Assembly (NCBI RefSeq): GCF_000585215.1
Contig: NZ_AONC01000004.1
Coordinates: forward strand, 62,001 to 126,000
Direction: 5' to 3'
Length of the DNA stretch: 64,000 nucleotides
Source of the DNA: Imhoffiella purpurea
Lineage (GTDB): Bacteria > Pseudomonadota > Gammaproteobacteria > Chromatiales > Chromatiaceae
Each line of letters opens with the position of its first letter. Position 1 is the stretch's first letter. Under the pieces are notes generated by a model. The model made no database searches and had not been told where the DNA came from. It worked only from the letters and a program-made list of their open reading frames with translations. Of the stretch, positions 1-9,556 are shown one piece after another. Made by a program: the position numbers and the translations under genes.

Positions 1-588
<588 letters not shown>

Positions 589-605
589 TCCGAGGAGTCG
601 CACTC

Positions 606-1352
606 ATGTCCGAAGCAAAGGTGAAACCGAAGGGCTTCCAGGAATGGATGGAGATCAACATCTGGGCACTTCTGATCGTTCTGGGGCTCGTGCTCTCCGT
701 GGGCGGATTGGTCGAGATCGTGCCGCTCTTCTTCATGAAGAACACCCTGGAGCACACCAAATTTCCGGAGATCGTCTGGGACAAGAGCGGCAGGGAGCCG
801 ATCGTCACGGTCGACGAGGCCGGCAAGACGGCCTGGAACTGGCAGCCGGGAGACGGGGTGCGTCCCTATACGGCCGTCGAGGTGGCCGGGCGCGACATCT
901 TCCAGCGCGAGGGCTGCTATCTCTGCCACTCGCAGATGATCCGGCCCTTCCGCGACGAGAAGGAGCGCTATGGTCATTATTCCCTCGCCTCCGAGTCCAT
1001 CTTCGACCACCCCTTCCAGTGGGGATCCAAGCGCACCGGACCCGATCTGGCCCGGGTCGGCGGCAAATACTCGGACGAGTGGCACCGTCAGCACCTGCGC
1101 GATCCGCGGGCGCTGGTTCCGGAATCGGTGATGCCGGGCTATCCGTGGCTCGACGAGTCCTATGTCAACGGAAAGAGCGTCAGACGCCATATGAAGGGTC
1201 TGCGTCTGGTCGGCGTGCCTTACTCCGACGCCGATGTCGAGTCCGCCCCGGCCCTGCTCGAGGGCAAGACCGAGATGGACGCGCTGGTCGCCTATCTGCA
1301 GGTCCTGGGCACCATGGTCAAGCTCGATGATTCGAAGGCCTATCGTGAATAG
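606..1352 (+). CDS. ccoO: cbb3 cytochrome c oxidase subunit II, monoheme cytochrome c
   Basis: CcoO passes electrons from CcoP to CcoN. The 248-residue protein has an N-terminal membrane anchor (about residues 18-40) followed by a periplasmic domain. It carries one heme c motif, CYLCH at residues 104-108, in the family context [15 protein letters not shown]. The ATG at 606 is preceded by GAGGAG at good spacing; longer reading-frame extensions upstream lie inside ccoN and are not used. Length is normal for the family. Its stop codon overlaps the proposed GTG start of ccoQ by 8 bases, indicating translational coupling. Confidence 0.95.
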   Translation: MSEAKVKPKGFQEWMEINIWALLIVLGLVLSVGGLVEIVPLFFMKNTLEHTKFPEIVWDKSGREPIVTVDEAGKTAWNWQPGDGVRPYTAVEVAGRDIFQREGCYLCHSQMIRPFRDEKERYGHYSLASESIFDHPFQWGSKRTGPDLARVGGKYSDEWHRQHLRDPRALVPESVMPGYPWLDESYVNGKSVRRHMKGLRLVGVPYSDADVESAPALLEGKTEMDALVAYLQVLGTMVKLDDSKAYRE

Positions 1353-1557
1353 TCTGGCGGACTATTTCCAAACCGACTGGCAGGCGATGACGCTCAACGA
1401 CTGGATCGGGACCATTCTGACGGTCGTCGTCTTCCTGCTCATGATCGTGGCCTATTTCCAGGTCTTCCGTCCGAAGAATCGGGAGCGGCTCGAATCCAAG
1501 AAGCACATCCTGTTCGACGAGGACGAGCACAACGGAGACAACGATGGCGGACAATAA
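1345..1557 (+). CDS. ccoQ: cbb3 oxidase small subunit CcoQ/FixQ
   Basis: A 70-residue protein with one transmembrane helix (about residues 24-42) followed by a charged tail rich in Arg, Lys, Asp and Glu. This is the usual form of CcoQ, which stabilises the cbb3 complex. I chose the GTG at 1345, which overlaps the ccoO stop. An ATG at 1388 would give a shorter protein starting MTLNDW and is a real alternative. The 3' end overlaps the ccoP start by 14 bases, so the whole oxidase is one transcription unit. Confidence 0.85.
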   Translation: MNSLADYFQTDWQAMTLNDWIGTILTVVVFLLMIVAYFQVFRPKNRERLESKKHILFDEDEHNGDNDGGQ

Positions 1558-2446
1558 TCCCTTTCCCGGCGAGAACAATACCGGCCACATCTGGGACGAG
1601 AATCTGCGCGAGCTGAAGAATCCGCCTCCGCGCTGGTGGATGATCGGGCTGTGGGCGTCGATTCTCTGGGTCGCCGGCTACACCATCCTCTATCCCTCCT
1701 GGCCCGTCGGACAGGAACCGACCCAGGGTATCCTCGGCTGGAGCCAGATCAAGGAATACCAAAGCGGACTCGAGAAGGTGGCGGCCAAGCGCGCCGAGTT
1801 CGAGGACCAGATCAAGGGCATGACCGTTAACGAGATCATCGCCGATCCCGGCCTGACCCAGTACACCCTGGCCTCCGCCAAGGTACTCTTCGGCGACAAC
1901 TGCTCCGCCTGTCACGGCAGCGGCGGTCAGGGCAATCCGGGCTATCCGGTCCTGGCCGACGACGACTGGCTCTATGGCGGCACCACGGGCAAGATCGCCG
2001 AGACCATCAAGGGCGGTCGTCAGGGCGCGATGACGGCGCATCAGAGCATCCTCGAGCCGGACGAGTTGGATACTCTCGCCAACTGGGTCGTCCAGATGAG
2101 CGAGACCTTGGGCAAAGGCGGCAGCGAGGAGGGCTGGGCCCTATTCCGGACCAAGGGCTGTACGGCCTGCCATGGCCAAGCCGCCAACGGCATCCTGGCC
2201 GAGATGCCCAATGGCGATGTGGTCACCGTGGGCGCGGCCAACCTCACCGACGGGATCTGGCGCTTCGAGCCCGGCGGCTTCGAGAGCGCCAAGCACACCA
2301 TCATGTACGGAGTGAACCAGCCCGGCGTGGCCGAGACCCGCAATGCCGTGATGCCGGCATTCGGTTCCACCGACACTGGCAAGCTCTCCGAGGAAGACAT
2401 CAAGAAGCTTGTGGTCTATGTACACGAACTGGGCGGAGGGAAGTGA
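1544..2446 (+). CDS. ccoP: cbb3 cytochrome c oxidase subunit III, diheme cytochrome c
   Basis: CcoP accepts electrons from soluble cytochromes and hands them to CcoO. The 300-residue protein has an N-terminal CcoP domain with a transmembrane helix (about residues 30-52, after the PPRWW motif). Two cytochrome c domains follow, with heme motifs CSACH at 120-124 and CTACH at 206-210. The length is typical. It overlaps ccoQ and is followed by a hairpin at 2480-2497 that probably marks the end of the structural-gene transcript. Confidence 0.95.
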   Translation: MADNNPFPGENNTGHIWDENLRELKNPPPRWWMIGLWASILWVAGYTILYPSWPVGQEPTQGILGWSQIKEYQSGLEKVAAKRAEFEDQIKGMTVNEIIADPGLTQYTLASAKVLFGDNCSACHGSGGQGNPGYPVLADDDWLYGGTTGKIAETIKGGRQGAMTAHQSILEPDELDTLANWVVQMSETLGKGGSEEGWALFRTKGCTACHGQAANGILAEMPNGDVVTVGAANLTDGIWRFEPGGFESAKHTIMYGVNQPGVAETRNAVMPAFGSTDTGKLSEEDIKKLVVYVHELGGGK

Positions 2447-2479
2447 ACCACACGGCCAGAGTTCGTTCGCGCCGAGGGT

Positions 2480-2497
2480 GAGGGCGCTTCCGCCCTC
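2480..2497 (+). terminator. Hairpin after ccoP, possible terminator or attenuator
   Basis: A perfect 7-bp stem, GAGGGCG pairing with CGCCCTC, encloses a CTTC tetraloop 34 bases after the ccoP stop and 127 bases before the chosen ccoG start. It is followed by TTGCCTT rather than a long T run, so termination may be partial. The position between oxidase structural and assembly genes fits transcript attenuation or 3'-end protection. I infer this from structure only. Confidence 0.5.
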
Positions 2498-2623
2498 TTG
2501 CCTTCGGCGGGAGCGGCGCGTCCCGCAGATCTATCAATGGGGGGGATGAGATTCTCTGCCGGAGGGCTTGAGAGCAGGGCCTGTCGGAACCAGTTTGACC
2601 CAGCAGTGGAGAAGGTCAAGTCG

Positions 2624-4045
2624 ATGCGCAATCAAGAGGTTTCTGCTTCATCCGTCGACGCGCTCTATCGCGAGGCAGACGACTGGCATGTGAATACGGG
2701 CGGCGAGACCATCCATGCCAAGCGTCTACCGGGCCGGTGGCGCCGCTTAAAGTGGCTGATGGCCTCGGTGTGGCTGCTCTATTTCCTGGGTCCCTATCTG
2801 CGCTGGAACGGCCAGCAGGCCGTGCTCTTCGATATCCCGAATCGCCAGTACCATCTCTTTTCCGCGACGGTCCTGCCGCAGGACTTCTGGATGCTGTCGC
2901 TGCTGCTGCTCTTCTTCGCCATCCTGCTGGCCGTGGTGACGGCCCTGGTCGGGCGTGCCTGGTGCGGTTTCTTCTGTTTCCAGACGGTCTGGACCGACGT
3001 CTTCACCTGGATCGAGCAGCGGCTCGAGGGACCGCCGGCGGCGCGCCGCAAGCTCGACAAGGCGCCGATGAGCCTGGGCAAGCTGCGGATCAAGTCGATC
3101 AAGCACGGCATCTGGATCGCGATCGGATTCTTCACCGGCTTCAGCTTCGTCGCCTGGTTCACGGATGCCTTCGTCCTCTGGCAGACCTTCTTCTTCGGAC
3201 AGGCGAACGGGGCGGCCTATGCCACGGTGGCGCTCTTCACCGTCGGGACCTATGTCCTGGCGGGATTCCTGCGGGAGCAGACCTGTTTCTGGCTCTGTCC
3301 CTATGCCCGTATCCAGGGTGTGATGCTGGACAAGTCGACCCTGGTTCCCGCCTACGACGAGCAGCGGGGCGAGCCGCGGGGCCGGGTGCGCCGCGACGAA
3401 ACCGGAAGAACCGCCGGTGACTGCGTCGACTGCAATCAGTGCGTCGCCGTCTGTCCGACCGGTGTCGACATCCGTCAGGGGCAGCAGGAAGGTTGTATCA
3501 CCTGCGCGCTCTGTATCGATGCCTGCGATCAGGTCATGGACAAGGTGGGGCGTCCGCGCGGGCTCATCCGCTATGCCTCCCTGGACGAACTGGAGGGACG
3601 CCCGACCCAGACCCTGATGCTGCGGCCCAGGGTGTGGGTCTACACGGGCATTCTGGGCCTGGCGCTGGCCGGCATCCTCTATGGACTCACCTCGCTCGCT
3701 CCGCTCGAACTCAAGGTGCTGCACGAACGCGCGCCCCTCTACGTCCTGCTGAGCGACGGATCCATCCAGAACAAATACACCCTGAAGGTGCTCAACAAGA
3801 CCCACGAGCCGATCTCCGTGCGTATCGGCGTCTCCGGGCACGATCGGATGACCCTCGTCGGTGCCGATGATCCGGTTCAGGCCGAACCGGGCAGCGTCAC
3901 GCCGGCCATGGTCTTCGTCAAGATTCCGCGTCGGGCATTGGCGGCGCAACAGCAGCCCATCGTCTTCCACGCCGAGACGCGGCTTCCCTCGGGTGCGACG
4001 GCGGAGGCCGAGCGCGAGAGCGTCTTCATCGGTCCCGACCGTTAA
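2624..4045 (+). CDS. ccoG: cbb3 oxidase assembly protein CcoG/FixG/RdxA, iron-sulfur membrane protein
   Basis: CcoG is a polyferredoxin-type membrane protein needed to assemble cbb3 oxidase, with a proposed role in copper reduction for the active site. The 473-residue protein has several transmembrane segments, two membrane cysteine motifs (WCGFFCFQ and CFWLCPYAR) and two 4Fe-4S clusters (CVDCNQC...CPTG from Cys267, CITCALC from Cys291). A C-terminal Ig-like FixG domain follows. The frame is open back to 2498, but the ATG at 2624 has a GGAGAAGG ribosome site and gives the usual N-terminus. Confidence 0.93.
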   Translation: MRNQEVSASSVDALYREADDWHVNTGGETIHAKRLPGRWRRLKWLMASVWLLYFLGPYLRWNGQQAVLFDIPNRQYHLFSATVLPQDFWMLSLLLLFFAILLAVVTALVGRAWCGFFCFQTVWTDVFTWIEQRLEGPPAARRKLDKAPMSLGKLRIKSIKHGIWIAIGFFTGFSFVAWFTDAFVLWQTFFFGQANGAAYATVALFTVGTYVLAGFLREQTCFWLCPYARIQGVMLDKSTLVPAYDEQRGEPRGRVRRDETGRTAGDCVDCNQCVAVCPTGVDIRQGQQEGCITCALCIDACDQVMDKVGRPRGLIRYASLDELEGRPTQTLMLRPRVWVYTGILGLALAGILYGLTSLAPLELKVLHERAPLYVLLSDGSIQNKYTLKVLNKTHEPISVRIGVSGHDRMTLVGADDPVQAEPGSVTPAMVFVKIPRRALAAQQQPIVFHAETRLPSGATAEAERESVFIGPDR

Positions 4046-4069
4046 CCTTCTGCCAGCGACGAGATTCCA

Positions 4070-4579
4070 ATGACCACCCACACGCCTTCGACGGACAATG
4101 CACCCTTCCGCAATCCCTGGGTCATCGGCTGGATCGGCCTGGTGGCGACCGTACTGGCCGTCAATATCCTGATGGTCTATCTGGCCTTCGAGACCAGTCC
4201 GGGGCTGGTCAACGCGGATTATTACGAGCGCGGCCAGTACTATGAGAATACCCTCGTGTCCAAGCGCGCACGCAGTCCCAATTGGGCGATGCGGGCCGAC
4301 ATCCCGGACGATCTGATCGTCGGCGAGCAACGGCCCATCCGTTTCTTCCTGGTCGACAAGGCCGGACAACCGGTGGATGCCGAATCCGTGACACTCTATG
4401 TCTATCGCCCCTCCGATGCCGCGCGCGACTTCTCGCTGCCGATGACGCGCGAGGGTCGTGGCCGCTACGTCGCTCGGGCCAGCTTTCCGCTCATGGGGAT
4501 CTGGGATACGCTCATCGCGGTCAGGTCGGGAGAGGACGAATACAGCCTGAGCCAGCGCGTGAATGTGGGCGGTCTTTGA
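4070..4579 (+). CDS. ccoH: FixH/CcoH family cbb3 oxidase assembly protein
   Basis: A 169-residue protein with a short cytoplasmic N-terminus, one transmembrane helix (about residues 18-38, starting NPWVIGW) and a periplasmic beta-rich domain. The motif NADYYERGQ just after the membrane segment is typical of FixH. FixH/CcoH helps cbb3 assembly, probably with the copper ATPase encoded next. It lies 24 bases after ccoG and overlaps the open frame of ccoI by 17 bases. Confidence 0.9.
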   Translation: MTTHTPSTDNAPFRNPWVIGWIGLVATVLAVNILMVYLAFETSPGLVNADYYERGQYYENTLVSKRARSPNWAMRADIPDDLIVGEQRPIRFFLVDKAGQPVDAESVTLYVYRPSDAARDFSLPMTREGRGRYVARASFPLMGIWDTLIAVRSGEDEYSLSQRVNVGGL

Positions 4580-7139
4580 TTTGGTGTCGGTCGAGGGCGC
4601 TGTCTCGCCTGGGCAGATCGGACCGGCGCTGATGCCGGTGGAGGATGAGCGCTGCTATCACTGCGGTCTGCCGATCGATTCCAAGACGGTTGCGACGGCG
4701 CGGATCGCCGGGGCCGAGCGCCGTTTCTGCTGCTCCGGTTGCAAGAGCGTCTGCGAGGCCATCCACGCGGCCGGGCTGGAGGGCTTCTATCGGCGTACCC
4801 CCGAGGGCGAGGTGCTGGGGCCGCCCCCCGAGCCGCCCAAGGACCTCTCGCTCTTCGACCTGGACGCGGTCCAGGAGGAATTCACGGATGTCTCCTGCGA
4901 GGGCCGCGAGATCGATCTGCTGGTCGAGGGGATCCACTGCGCCGCCTGCGTCTGGCTGATCGAACGCGGACTGGAGGGGCTCTCGGGCGTCGAGGAGGCC
5001 CGGGTGAACCTGACCGGCCGGCGTCTGCACGTCCGCTGGGACAATGCGCGGCTGCCGTTGTCGCGGATCCTGCGCCGTCTGTCCGATATCGGCTATCGCG
5101 CCACGCCTTTCGATCCAGCCTCGGCCGAGGGCGCGATCGGTCGCGAGAACCGCAGACTGCTCTACCGGCTCGCCTGGGCCGGCTTCGCGATGATGAACCT
5201 GCTGTGGATCTCGATCGCGCTCTACAGTGGTGCCGACGAGGGCGAGTTTCGCGACCTCTTCCACTGGATCGGCTTCGTCCTGGCGACCCCGACGCTGCTC
5301 TATTCCGGCTCGCCCTTCTTCAAGGGGGCCTGGTCCGGACTGAGGAACGCGCGGCTCGACATGGATCTGCCGATCGCCATCGGTGTGACGGCGACCTACG
5401 GCTATTCGCTCTATGTCACAGTCGGCGGCTCGGAGACCGGGGCCGTCTACTGGGACACGGTGGTCAACTTCCTCTTCGTGATCCTGGTCGGGCGCTATCT
5501 GGAGGCCATCTCGCGGCGGCGCGCGGTCGCCTCGACCCAGCGTCTGCTCGATCTCCAGCCCAAGGTGGCCACTCGCCTGGAGGACGGGCGGGAAGAGGTG
5601 GTGCCGATCCGCTCGCTCGTGGTCGGCGAGCGGGTTCTGGTGCGTCCGGGTGAGCGGATTCCGGTCGACGGGGAGGTGGTCTCGGGGCGCAGCGGGGTGG
5701 ACGAGTCCATGCTGACCGGCGAGTCGCATCCGGTCTCCAAGTCGGTCGGCCATCAGGTCGCGGTCGGGACCATCAATGGAGCGGGGGCACTGGAGGTACG
5801 GATCTCGGGGCTGCTGCGCGAGACCGCGCTCGGACGCATCATCCGGCTGGTCGAGGAGGCCCAGTCCAGCCGGGCCCCCATCCAGCGGCTGGCCGATCGG
5901 ATCGTACCCTGGTTCGTCGCCGCCACCCTGGCGCTCGCCGCGATCACCTTCTTCGTCTGGCTCGGGACCGATCTCGAATTCGCATTGATGGCGGCGACCT
6001 CGGTGCTCATCATCACTTGCCCCTGCGCCTTCGGTCTGGCGACGCCCATGGCCATCGCCGTGGCCTCCGGGCGCGGGGCCGCGCGCGGGATTCTCGTCAA
6101 GAACGGTGCCGTGCTCGAGCGGCTTTCGAGCATCCGGACCTTCGTCTTCGACAAGACAGGGACTCTCACCGAGGGCCGTCCGGCCGTACTGGGCTGGTCC
6201 CATGCCGGGGGCGACTGGCGCTCGGCCGCGGTGGACGTTCCTCGATTGACCGAGCGGGAGCGCAGGCTATTCGCACTCTGCGGTGCCTTGGAGCGATTCT
6301 CCGAGCACCCGGTTGCTCTGGCGATTCGGGATTTCTGCGAGGCCGCCGGGATCGACCGCACGGGCGTGCGGGTCGAGGACGTCGAGGTCGCGCCGGGGCT
6401 GGGGATCCGGGGGCGCGTGGGTAGCGGGTTCCTGACGATCGGCACCCGCGATTGGCTGGTGCGCAATGGTGTGCGGACACGCGATTCCGTCGAGACGGGA
6501 CGGGATGTATGCGGCGCCGAAGGTCTGGTTCACGCGGCGCTCGACGACCTGGAGGTCTTGCGTCTGCGGGTCGAGGACAGGCTCCGCACGGGTGCCGCCG
6601 ACATTATCGGACGCATGCGCCGGCAGGGTCTCGAGACGATCCTCCTGACCGGCGATCGGCGCGAGGTCGGAGAGCGCGTCGCGGCGCAGCTCGGCGGGAT
6701 GCGGGTGATCGCCGAGGTGCTGCCCGAGGACAAGGATGCGGTCGTCGCCGATCTGCAGGGCCAGGGACATGCGGTCGCCATGGTGGGCGACGGGGTCAAC
6801 GACGCCCCGGCGCTGGTGCGGGCCGATGTCGGCATCGCCATGGGCAGCGGGACCGACGTCTCCATCGCCAGCGCCGACATCGTGCTCATGTCGAGCGAGC
6901 TCGATCGGGTGATCGAGGCGGCGGATCTGTCGCGTCGTACTCTGAGAACCGTTCGTCAGAACATCGGGATCTCGATTCTATACAATCTGATCATGGTGCC
7001 CCTGGCGATGGCCGGGATCGTGACCCCCCTGATCGCGGCCGTGTCCATGCCATTGAGCTCGCTCGCCGTCATCGCCAACTCGGCCCGCATCCGCGTGGGT
7101 GCGGGTTCGCGTGGAGAAACGCCGATTCAGGAGGCATGA
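4563..7139 (+). CDS. ccoI: Copper-translocating P1B-type ATPase for cbb3 oxidase assembly
   Basis: CcoI/FixI pumps copper for insertion into the CcoN active site. Counting from 4563, the 858-residue protein has an N-terminal zinc-ribbon-like CYHCG...CCSGC region (from residue 31), a heavy-metal domain with CAAC (from 126), the transmembrane CPC motif (486-488), the phosphorylated Asp530 in DKTGTLTEG, and the hinge motif [10 protein letters not shown]. The start is uncertain: neither 4563 nor the in-frame ATG 4632 ([12 protein letters not shown]) has a clear ribosome site. The later start places CYHCG near the N-terminus, as in known CcoI proteins. The 3' end abuts ccoS. Confidence 0.93.
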   Translation: MWAVFDLVSVEGAVSPGQIGPALMPVEDERCYHCGLPIDSKTVATARIAGAERRFCCSGCKSVCEAIHAAGLEGFYRRTPEGEVLGPPPEPPKDLSLFDLDAVQEEFTDVSCEGREIDLLVEGIHCAACVWLIERGLEGLSGVEEARVNLTGRRLHVRWDNARLPLSRILRRLSDIGYRATPFDPASAEGAIGRENRRLLYRLAWAGFAMMNLLWISIALYSGADEGEFRDLFHWIGFVLATPTLLYSGSPFFKGAWSGLRNARLDMDLPIAIGVTATYGYSLYVTVGGSETGAVYWDTVVNFLFVILVGRYLEAISRRRAVASTQRLLDLQPKVATRLEDGREEVVPIRSLVVGERVLVRPGERIPVDGEVVSGRSGVDESMLTGESHPVSKSVGHQVAVGTINGAGALEVRISGLLRETALGRIIRLVEEAQSSRAPIQRLADRIVPWFVAATLALAAITFFVWLGTDLEFALMAATSVLIITCPCAFGLATPMAIAVASGRGAARGILVKNGAVLERLSSIRTFVFDKTGTLTEGRPAVLGWSHAGGDWRSAAVDVPRLTERERRLFALCGALERFSEHPVALAIRDFCEAAGIDRTGVRVEDVEVAPGLGIRGRVGSGFLTIGTRDWLVRNGVRTRDSVETGRDVCGAEGLVHAALDDLEVLRLRVEDRLRTGAADIIGRMRRQGLETILLTGDRREVGERVAAQLGGMRVIAEVLPEDKDAVVADLQGQGHAVAMVGDGVNDAPALVRADVGIAMGSGTDVSIASADIVLMSSELDRVIEAADLSRRTLRTVRQNIGISILYNLIMVPLAMAGIVTPLIAAVSMPLSSLAVIANSARIRVGAGSRGETPIQEA

Positions 7140-7357
7140 TGGACGTCATCTATGGTTTGATTCCCGGCATGCTGGTCCTTGGTCTGGCTGCCGTGGCTGT
7201 TCTGTTCTGGGCGGCGCGGAACGGCCAGTTCGACGATTTCGAAGGTGATGCTCGGCGTATTCTTCTGGATGAGGACGAGATCGATCCGCGCCGCGTTCCG
7301 GATGCCGAACCCGACCCGGATACCGACCCCGATCGCTTGGATGTACCGCGAGAATGA
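7139..7357 (+). CDS. ccoS: cbb3 oxidase maturation protein CcoS
   Basis: A 72-residue protein with one N-terminal transmembrane helix (about residues 5-25) followed by the family signature WAARNGQFDD and an acidic tail. CcoS is needed for cofactor insertion into cbb3 oxidase. AGGAGG lies at 7129-7134. The second of two consecutive ATG codons (7139) has the better spacing; the first, at 7136, would add one Met. It overlaps the ccoI stop and closes the cco cluster. Confidence 0.9.
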   Translation: MDVIYGLIPGMLVLGLAAVAVLFWAARNGQFDDFEGDARRILLDEDEIDPRRVPDAEPDPDTDPDRLDVPRE

Positions 7358-7445
7358 ACCGGGCTTGCGCGCGGGAGGTTCGAGGTTATGCTGTCGATGC
7401 CGGTCCTGATGCTTGGTTTTCAATGCAATCGAAATGGAGACGAAG

Positions 7446-7739
7446 ATGCTAGTAGATGACGAACGGCGGGATTTCATGCGTCTTGTGACCGAGACCGAGG
7501 TCTCCATCACGCGTCTGGCCTCCGGTCAGGTGATCACGGCCAAGCTGATCAATCTGAGCGCCTCCGGCTGCGCCTTTCACACCGACAAGGTGCTCGATTC
7601 CGGAGAGGAGCTTGAAATCCTGGTCCGCAGTCCGAGCGAGCGGATCGAGCCTCTCAGGCGTGGTGCCCGGGTGGCGCGTATCAGTCAGGGTGAATCTCAG
7701 CATCTCGTGGGCGTCGAGTTCATGAACGCAGAGGACTGA
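7446..7739 (+). CDS. PilZ domain protein (putative cyclic di-GMP receptor)
   Basis: A 97-residue single-domain PilZ protein. The N-terminal ERRDFMRL supplies the arginine-rich binding segment, and NLSASGCAF matches the [D/N]xSxxG motif. PilZ proteins bind cyclic di-GMP and act on motility or polysaccharide targets through protein contacts. The open frame reaches a TTG at 7413 and an ATG at 7434, but GGAG at 7436-7439 is 6 bases before the ATG at 7446, which I chose. It stands alone between the cco genes and the DUF2835 gene; its target is unknown. Confidence 0.85.
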   Translation: MLVDDERRDFMRLVTETEVSITRLASGQVITAKLINLSASGCAFHTDKVLDSGEELEILVRSPSERIEPLRRGARVARISQGESQHLVGVEFMNAED

Positions 7740-7872
7740 GGCGTCTCGTCCCGGTCATCCCTTCCCGGCAAGCCATCCCGTCGAGCCAGGCGCGACACGG
7801 GGGGCTTGCGTCAGGGGGCGCCGATTCGAGCGAGGTCTCCCTTCGATCCGGGGGCTGCATCTTCATCTATCC

Positions 7873-8097
7873 ATGCAACGCTTCTATTTCAGACTCCGTA
7901 TCTCACCCACCGAGTATCTGCGACATTATCAAGGGAGTGCCGAGCGGGTAGTGGTGCGGGCCCAGGATGGACGGAATATCTCCTTTCCGGCATGGAATCT
8001 ACGCCAGTTCGTGACCACGGACGGTATCCATGGCGACTTCTGTCTGACCGTCGACGAGAATCATCGGCTGGTCTCGATCGAGCGTCGGACCTCCTGA
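7873..8097 (+). CDS. DUF2835 family protein
   Basis: A 74-residue protein whose sequence follows the DUF2835 pattern: an N-terminal beta strand (FYFRLRIS), the YxGS segment (HYQGSAERVV), FPAWNLRQF, then DGIHGDFCL and DENHRLVS. The family is common in gammaproteobacteria and has no established function. No signal peptide or membrane segment is visible. It precedes the sigma-28 promoter of the next gene and is probably a separate transcript. Confidence 0.85.
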   Translation: MQRFYFRLRISPTEYLRHYQGSAERVVVRAQDGRNISFPAWNLRQFVTTDGIHGDFCLTVDENHRLVSIERRTS

Positions 8098-8133
8098 TCC
8101 GCCAGGATCCCAGCGAATTCGTCCGAGCCTCGC

Positions 8134-8160
8134 TAAAGCTTGGATCCAGTCGGCCGATAT
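8134..8160 (+). promoter_or_regulatory. Sigma-28 (FliA) promoter
   Basis: TAAAGCTT (8134-8141), an 11-base spacer, then GCCGATAT (8153-8160). This matches the flagellar sigma-28 consensus TAAAGTTT-N11-GCCGATAA at 13 of 16 positions with exact spacing. The start codon of the DUF5610-like gene is 33 bases downstream. fliA itself is in this window (53713-54456), so a cognate factor exists. Confidence 0.8.
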
Positions 8161-8193
8161 TCTCCGTGTGCCCACAGCTTCAGGAAGCCCGCC

Positions 8194-9351
8194 GTGATCA
8201 ACATCCATTCGCAATCTTCGGTCTTGAGCAGCGCCTACAATGCGCTCGTAACCCGTTCCCATACGTCGGGGCAGGACGCCCAGAGCGGCCAGGATGCATC
8301 CGTTCTCGCGCTGTCCAAATTGCAGGACAAGGCGTTGGCCGGCATCGCTCGCGAGATTCCAGGGATGGAGGTCGGGGACCTCAAGAAACTGGATGCCAGC
8401 GACTATACTCCGGACAAGATCGCCGATCGCATCAGTCAGTTCGTTTCGTCCGGGCTCCAGAACGCACGCGCCCGCGGCAAGTCGGACGAAGAGATTCAGG
8501 CGCTCTACGACAGTGCGATGAAGGGCGTGGAGCGGGGGTTCAAGGAGGCCAAGGACATTCTGTCGAATCTCAAGGTCCTGGAGGGAGATATCGCCACTCA
8601 GGTCGCCGACACCGAGAAGGCGACCTTCGACTCCTTGGCCGAGCTCGATCCCTCGAAGCAGACGGCGAGTCTGACCGAAACGGTCGTGGCGGCGGCCATG
8701 TCCGAGCGCTATCAGCGCGCGGAGGATTTCTCGCTCCAGCTCAGAACCAAGGAAGGCGATACCGTCAAGGTGAGCTTCAGCCGTAACCTGGACATTCAGA
8801 ACAGCGTCGCGGCGGCGGCCGACGGAGAAGGCAACCAGGCGATGACCTGGGATCTGAGTCGCACCGAAAGCACCGGCTATCGCTTCAGTGTCCAAGGGGA
8901 CTTGAACGAGGACGAATTGCAGGCGATCCAGAGCCTGGTGCAGGATGTCGGGAAGGTCGCCTCCGAGTTCTACAGCGGTGATGTGCAGAAGGCCTTCGAG
9001 CAGGTCTCGGACGTCTCGTTCGACAGCTCGCAACTGGCTTCGATGAATCTGCGCATGAGCCGATCGGAGCAATACTCGGCCGCTCAACAGTATCAGCAGA
9101 CCCAGCAGCTGGAGAATCCAGACCAGGCCCGAGCAGGGAAGCGGCTGGGGCATCTGATGAACGATATGGCACAGAGCTACAGCAATCCGGCGCTCGAATT
9201 CCTCGACCAGGCGCGCGAATCCGCCACCCAGATCATGAAGAATCTGGTCGAGCAGGATAGCCTCTTCAAGGATGCTTCGAGCGAGCAGCAGTCGCTCTAC
9301 CAGGGGCATCTCGACAAGTTCTTCGACGCGCTCTCCGGTATGGACTCGTAA
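8194..9351 (+). CDS. DUF5610-like protein, probable late flagellar-regulon gene
   Basis: A 385-residue, largely helical, hydrophilic protein with no signal peptide or transmembrane segment. The N-terminus (INIHSQSSVLSSAYNALV) and overall layout resemble DUF5610 proteins of motile gammaproteobacteria, which have no assigned function. I chose GTG 8194, which has AGGAAG upstream; the frame is open back to 8140, but that region overlaps the promoter. The sigma-28 promoter at 8134-8160 places it in the FliA regulon, so a role in motility, filament assembly or chemotaxis is likely. The family name is recalled from sequence style and is less certain than the promoter. Confidence 0.7.
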   Translation: MINIHSQSSVLSSAYNALVTRSHTSGQDAQSGQDASVLALSKLQDKALAGIAREIPGMEVGDLKKLDASDYTPDKIADRISQFVSSGLQNARARGKSDEEIQALYDSAMKGVERGFKEAKDILSNLKVLEGDIATQVADTEKATFDSLAELDPSKQTASLTETVVAAAMSERYQRAEDFSLQLRTKEGDTVKVSFSRNLDIQNSVAAAADGEGNQAMTWDLSRTESTGYRFSVQGDLNEDELQAIQSLVQDVGKVASEFYSGDVQKAFEQVSDVSFDSSQLASMNLRMSRSEQYSAAQQYQQTQQLENPDQARAGKRLGHLMNDMAQSYSNPALEFLDQARESATQIMKNLVEQDSLFKDASSEQQSLYQGHLDKFFDALSGMDS

Positions 9352-9352
9352 G

Positions 9353-9370
9353 TCCGGAATTTCCGGAATT
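9353..9370 (+). repeat. Tandem duplication of a 9-mer just after the DUF5610-like gene
   Basis: TCCGGAATT occurs twice back to back (9353-9361, 9362-9370) and is followed by CC, so the stretch is also largely self-complementary. It starts 2 bases after the stop codon. It may form a small 3' hairpin, but no T run follows. Confidence 0.4.
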
Positions 9371-9423
9371 CCACTTGCCGTCGCATGATGTGTTCGCCTG
9401 TGTGGAGGGGGCTCAGATCCGAG

Positions 9424-9448
9424 GGGCGCCATGGGGTTGAAGGCGCCC
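9424..9448 (+). other. Hairpin in the gap before the short MCP gene
   Basis: GGGCGCC (9424-9430) pairs perfectly with GGCGCCC (9442-9448) around an 11-base loop. The 205-base gap 9352-9556 holds this stem, the 9-mer duplication and the AGGAGG ribosome site of the next gene (9543-9548). I see no convincing promoter in it. The stem has no T run, so a terminator call would be weak. Confidence 0.35.
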
Positions 9449-9556
9449 TGCTCGCGGGTTAGCATCCGGGCTATGAATTCGGAGAAGCCGTATGCAGGAT
9501 TATCCGGCATGCCGAATCGGAGGTTGAATCGCGCGACTGAATAGGAGGAGCGGGAA

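Noticed and set aside
2747-6203. Long reverse-strand open frames opposite ccoG, ccoH and ccoI
   Set aside because: No recognisable domains or ribosome sites; the forward-strand genes are complete with all catalytic motifs, so these are antisense shadows.
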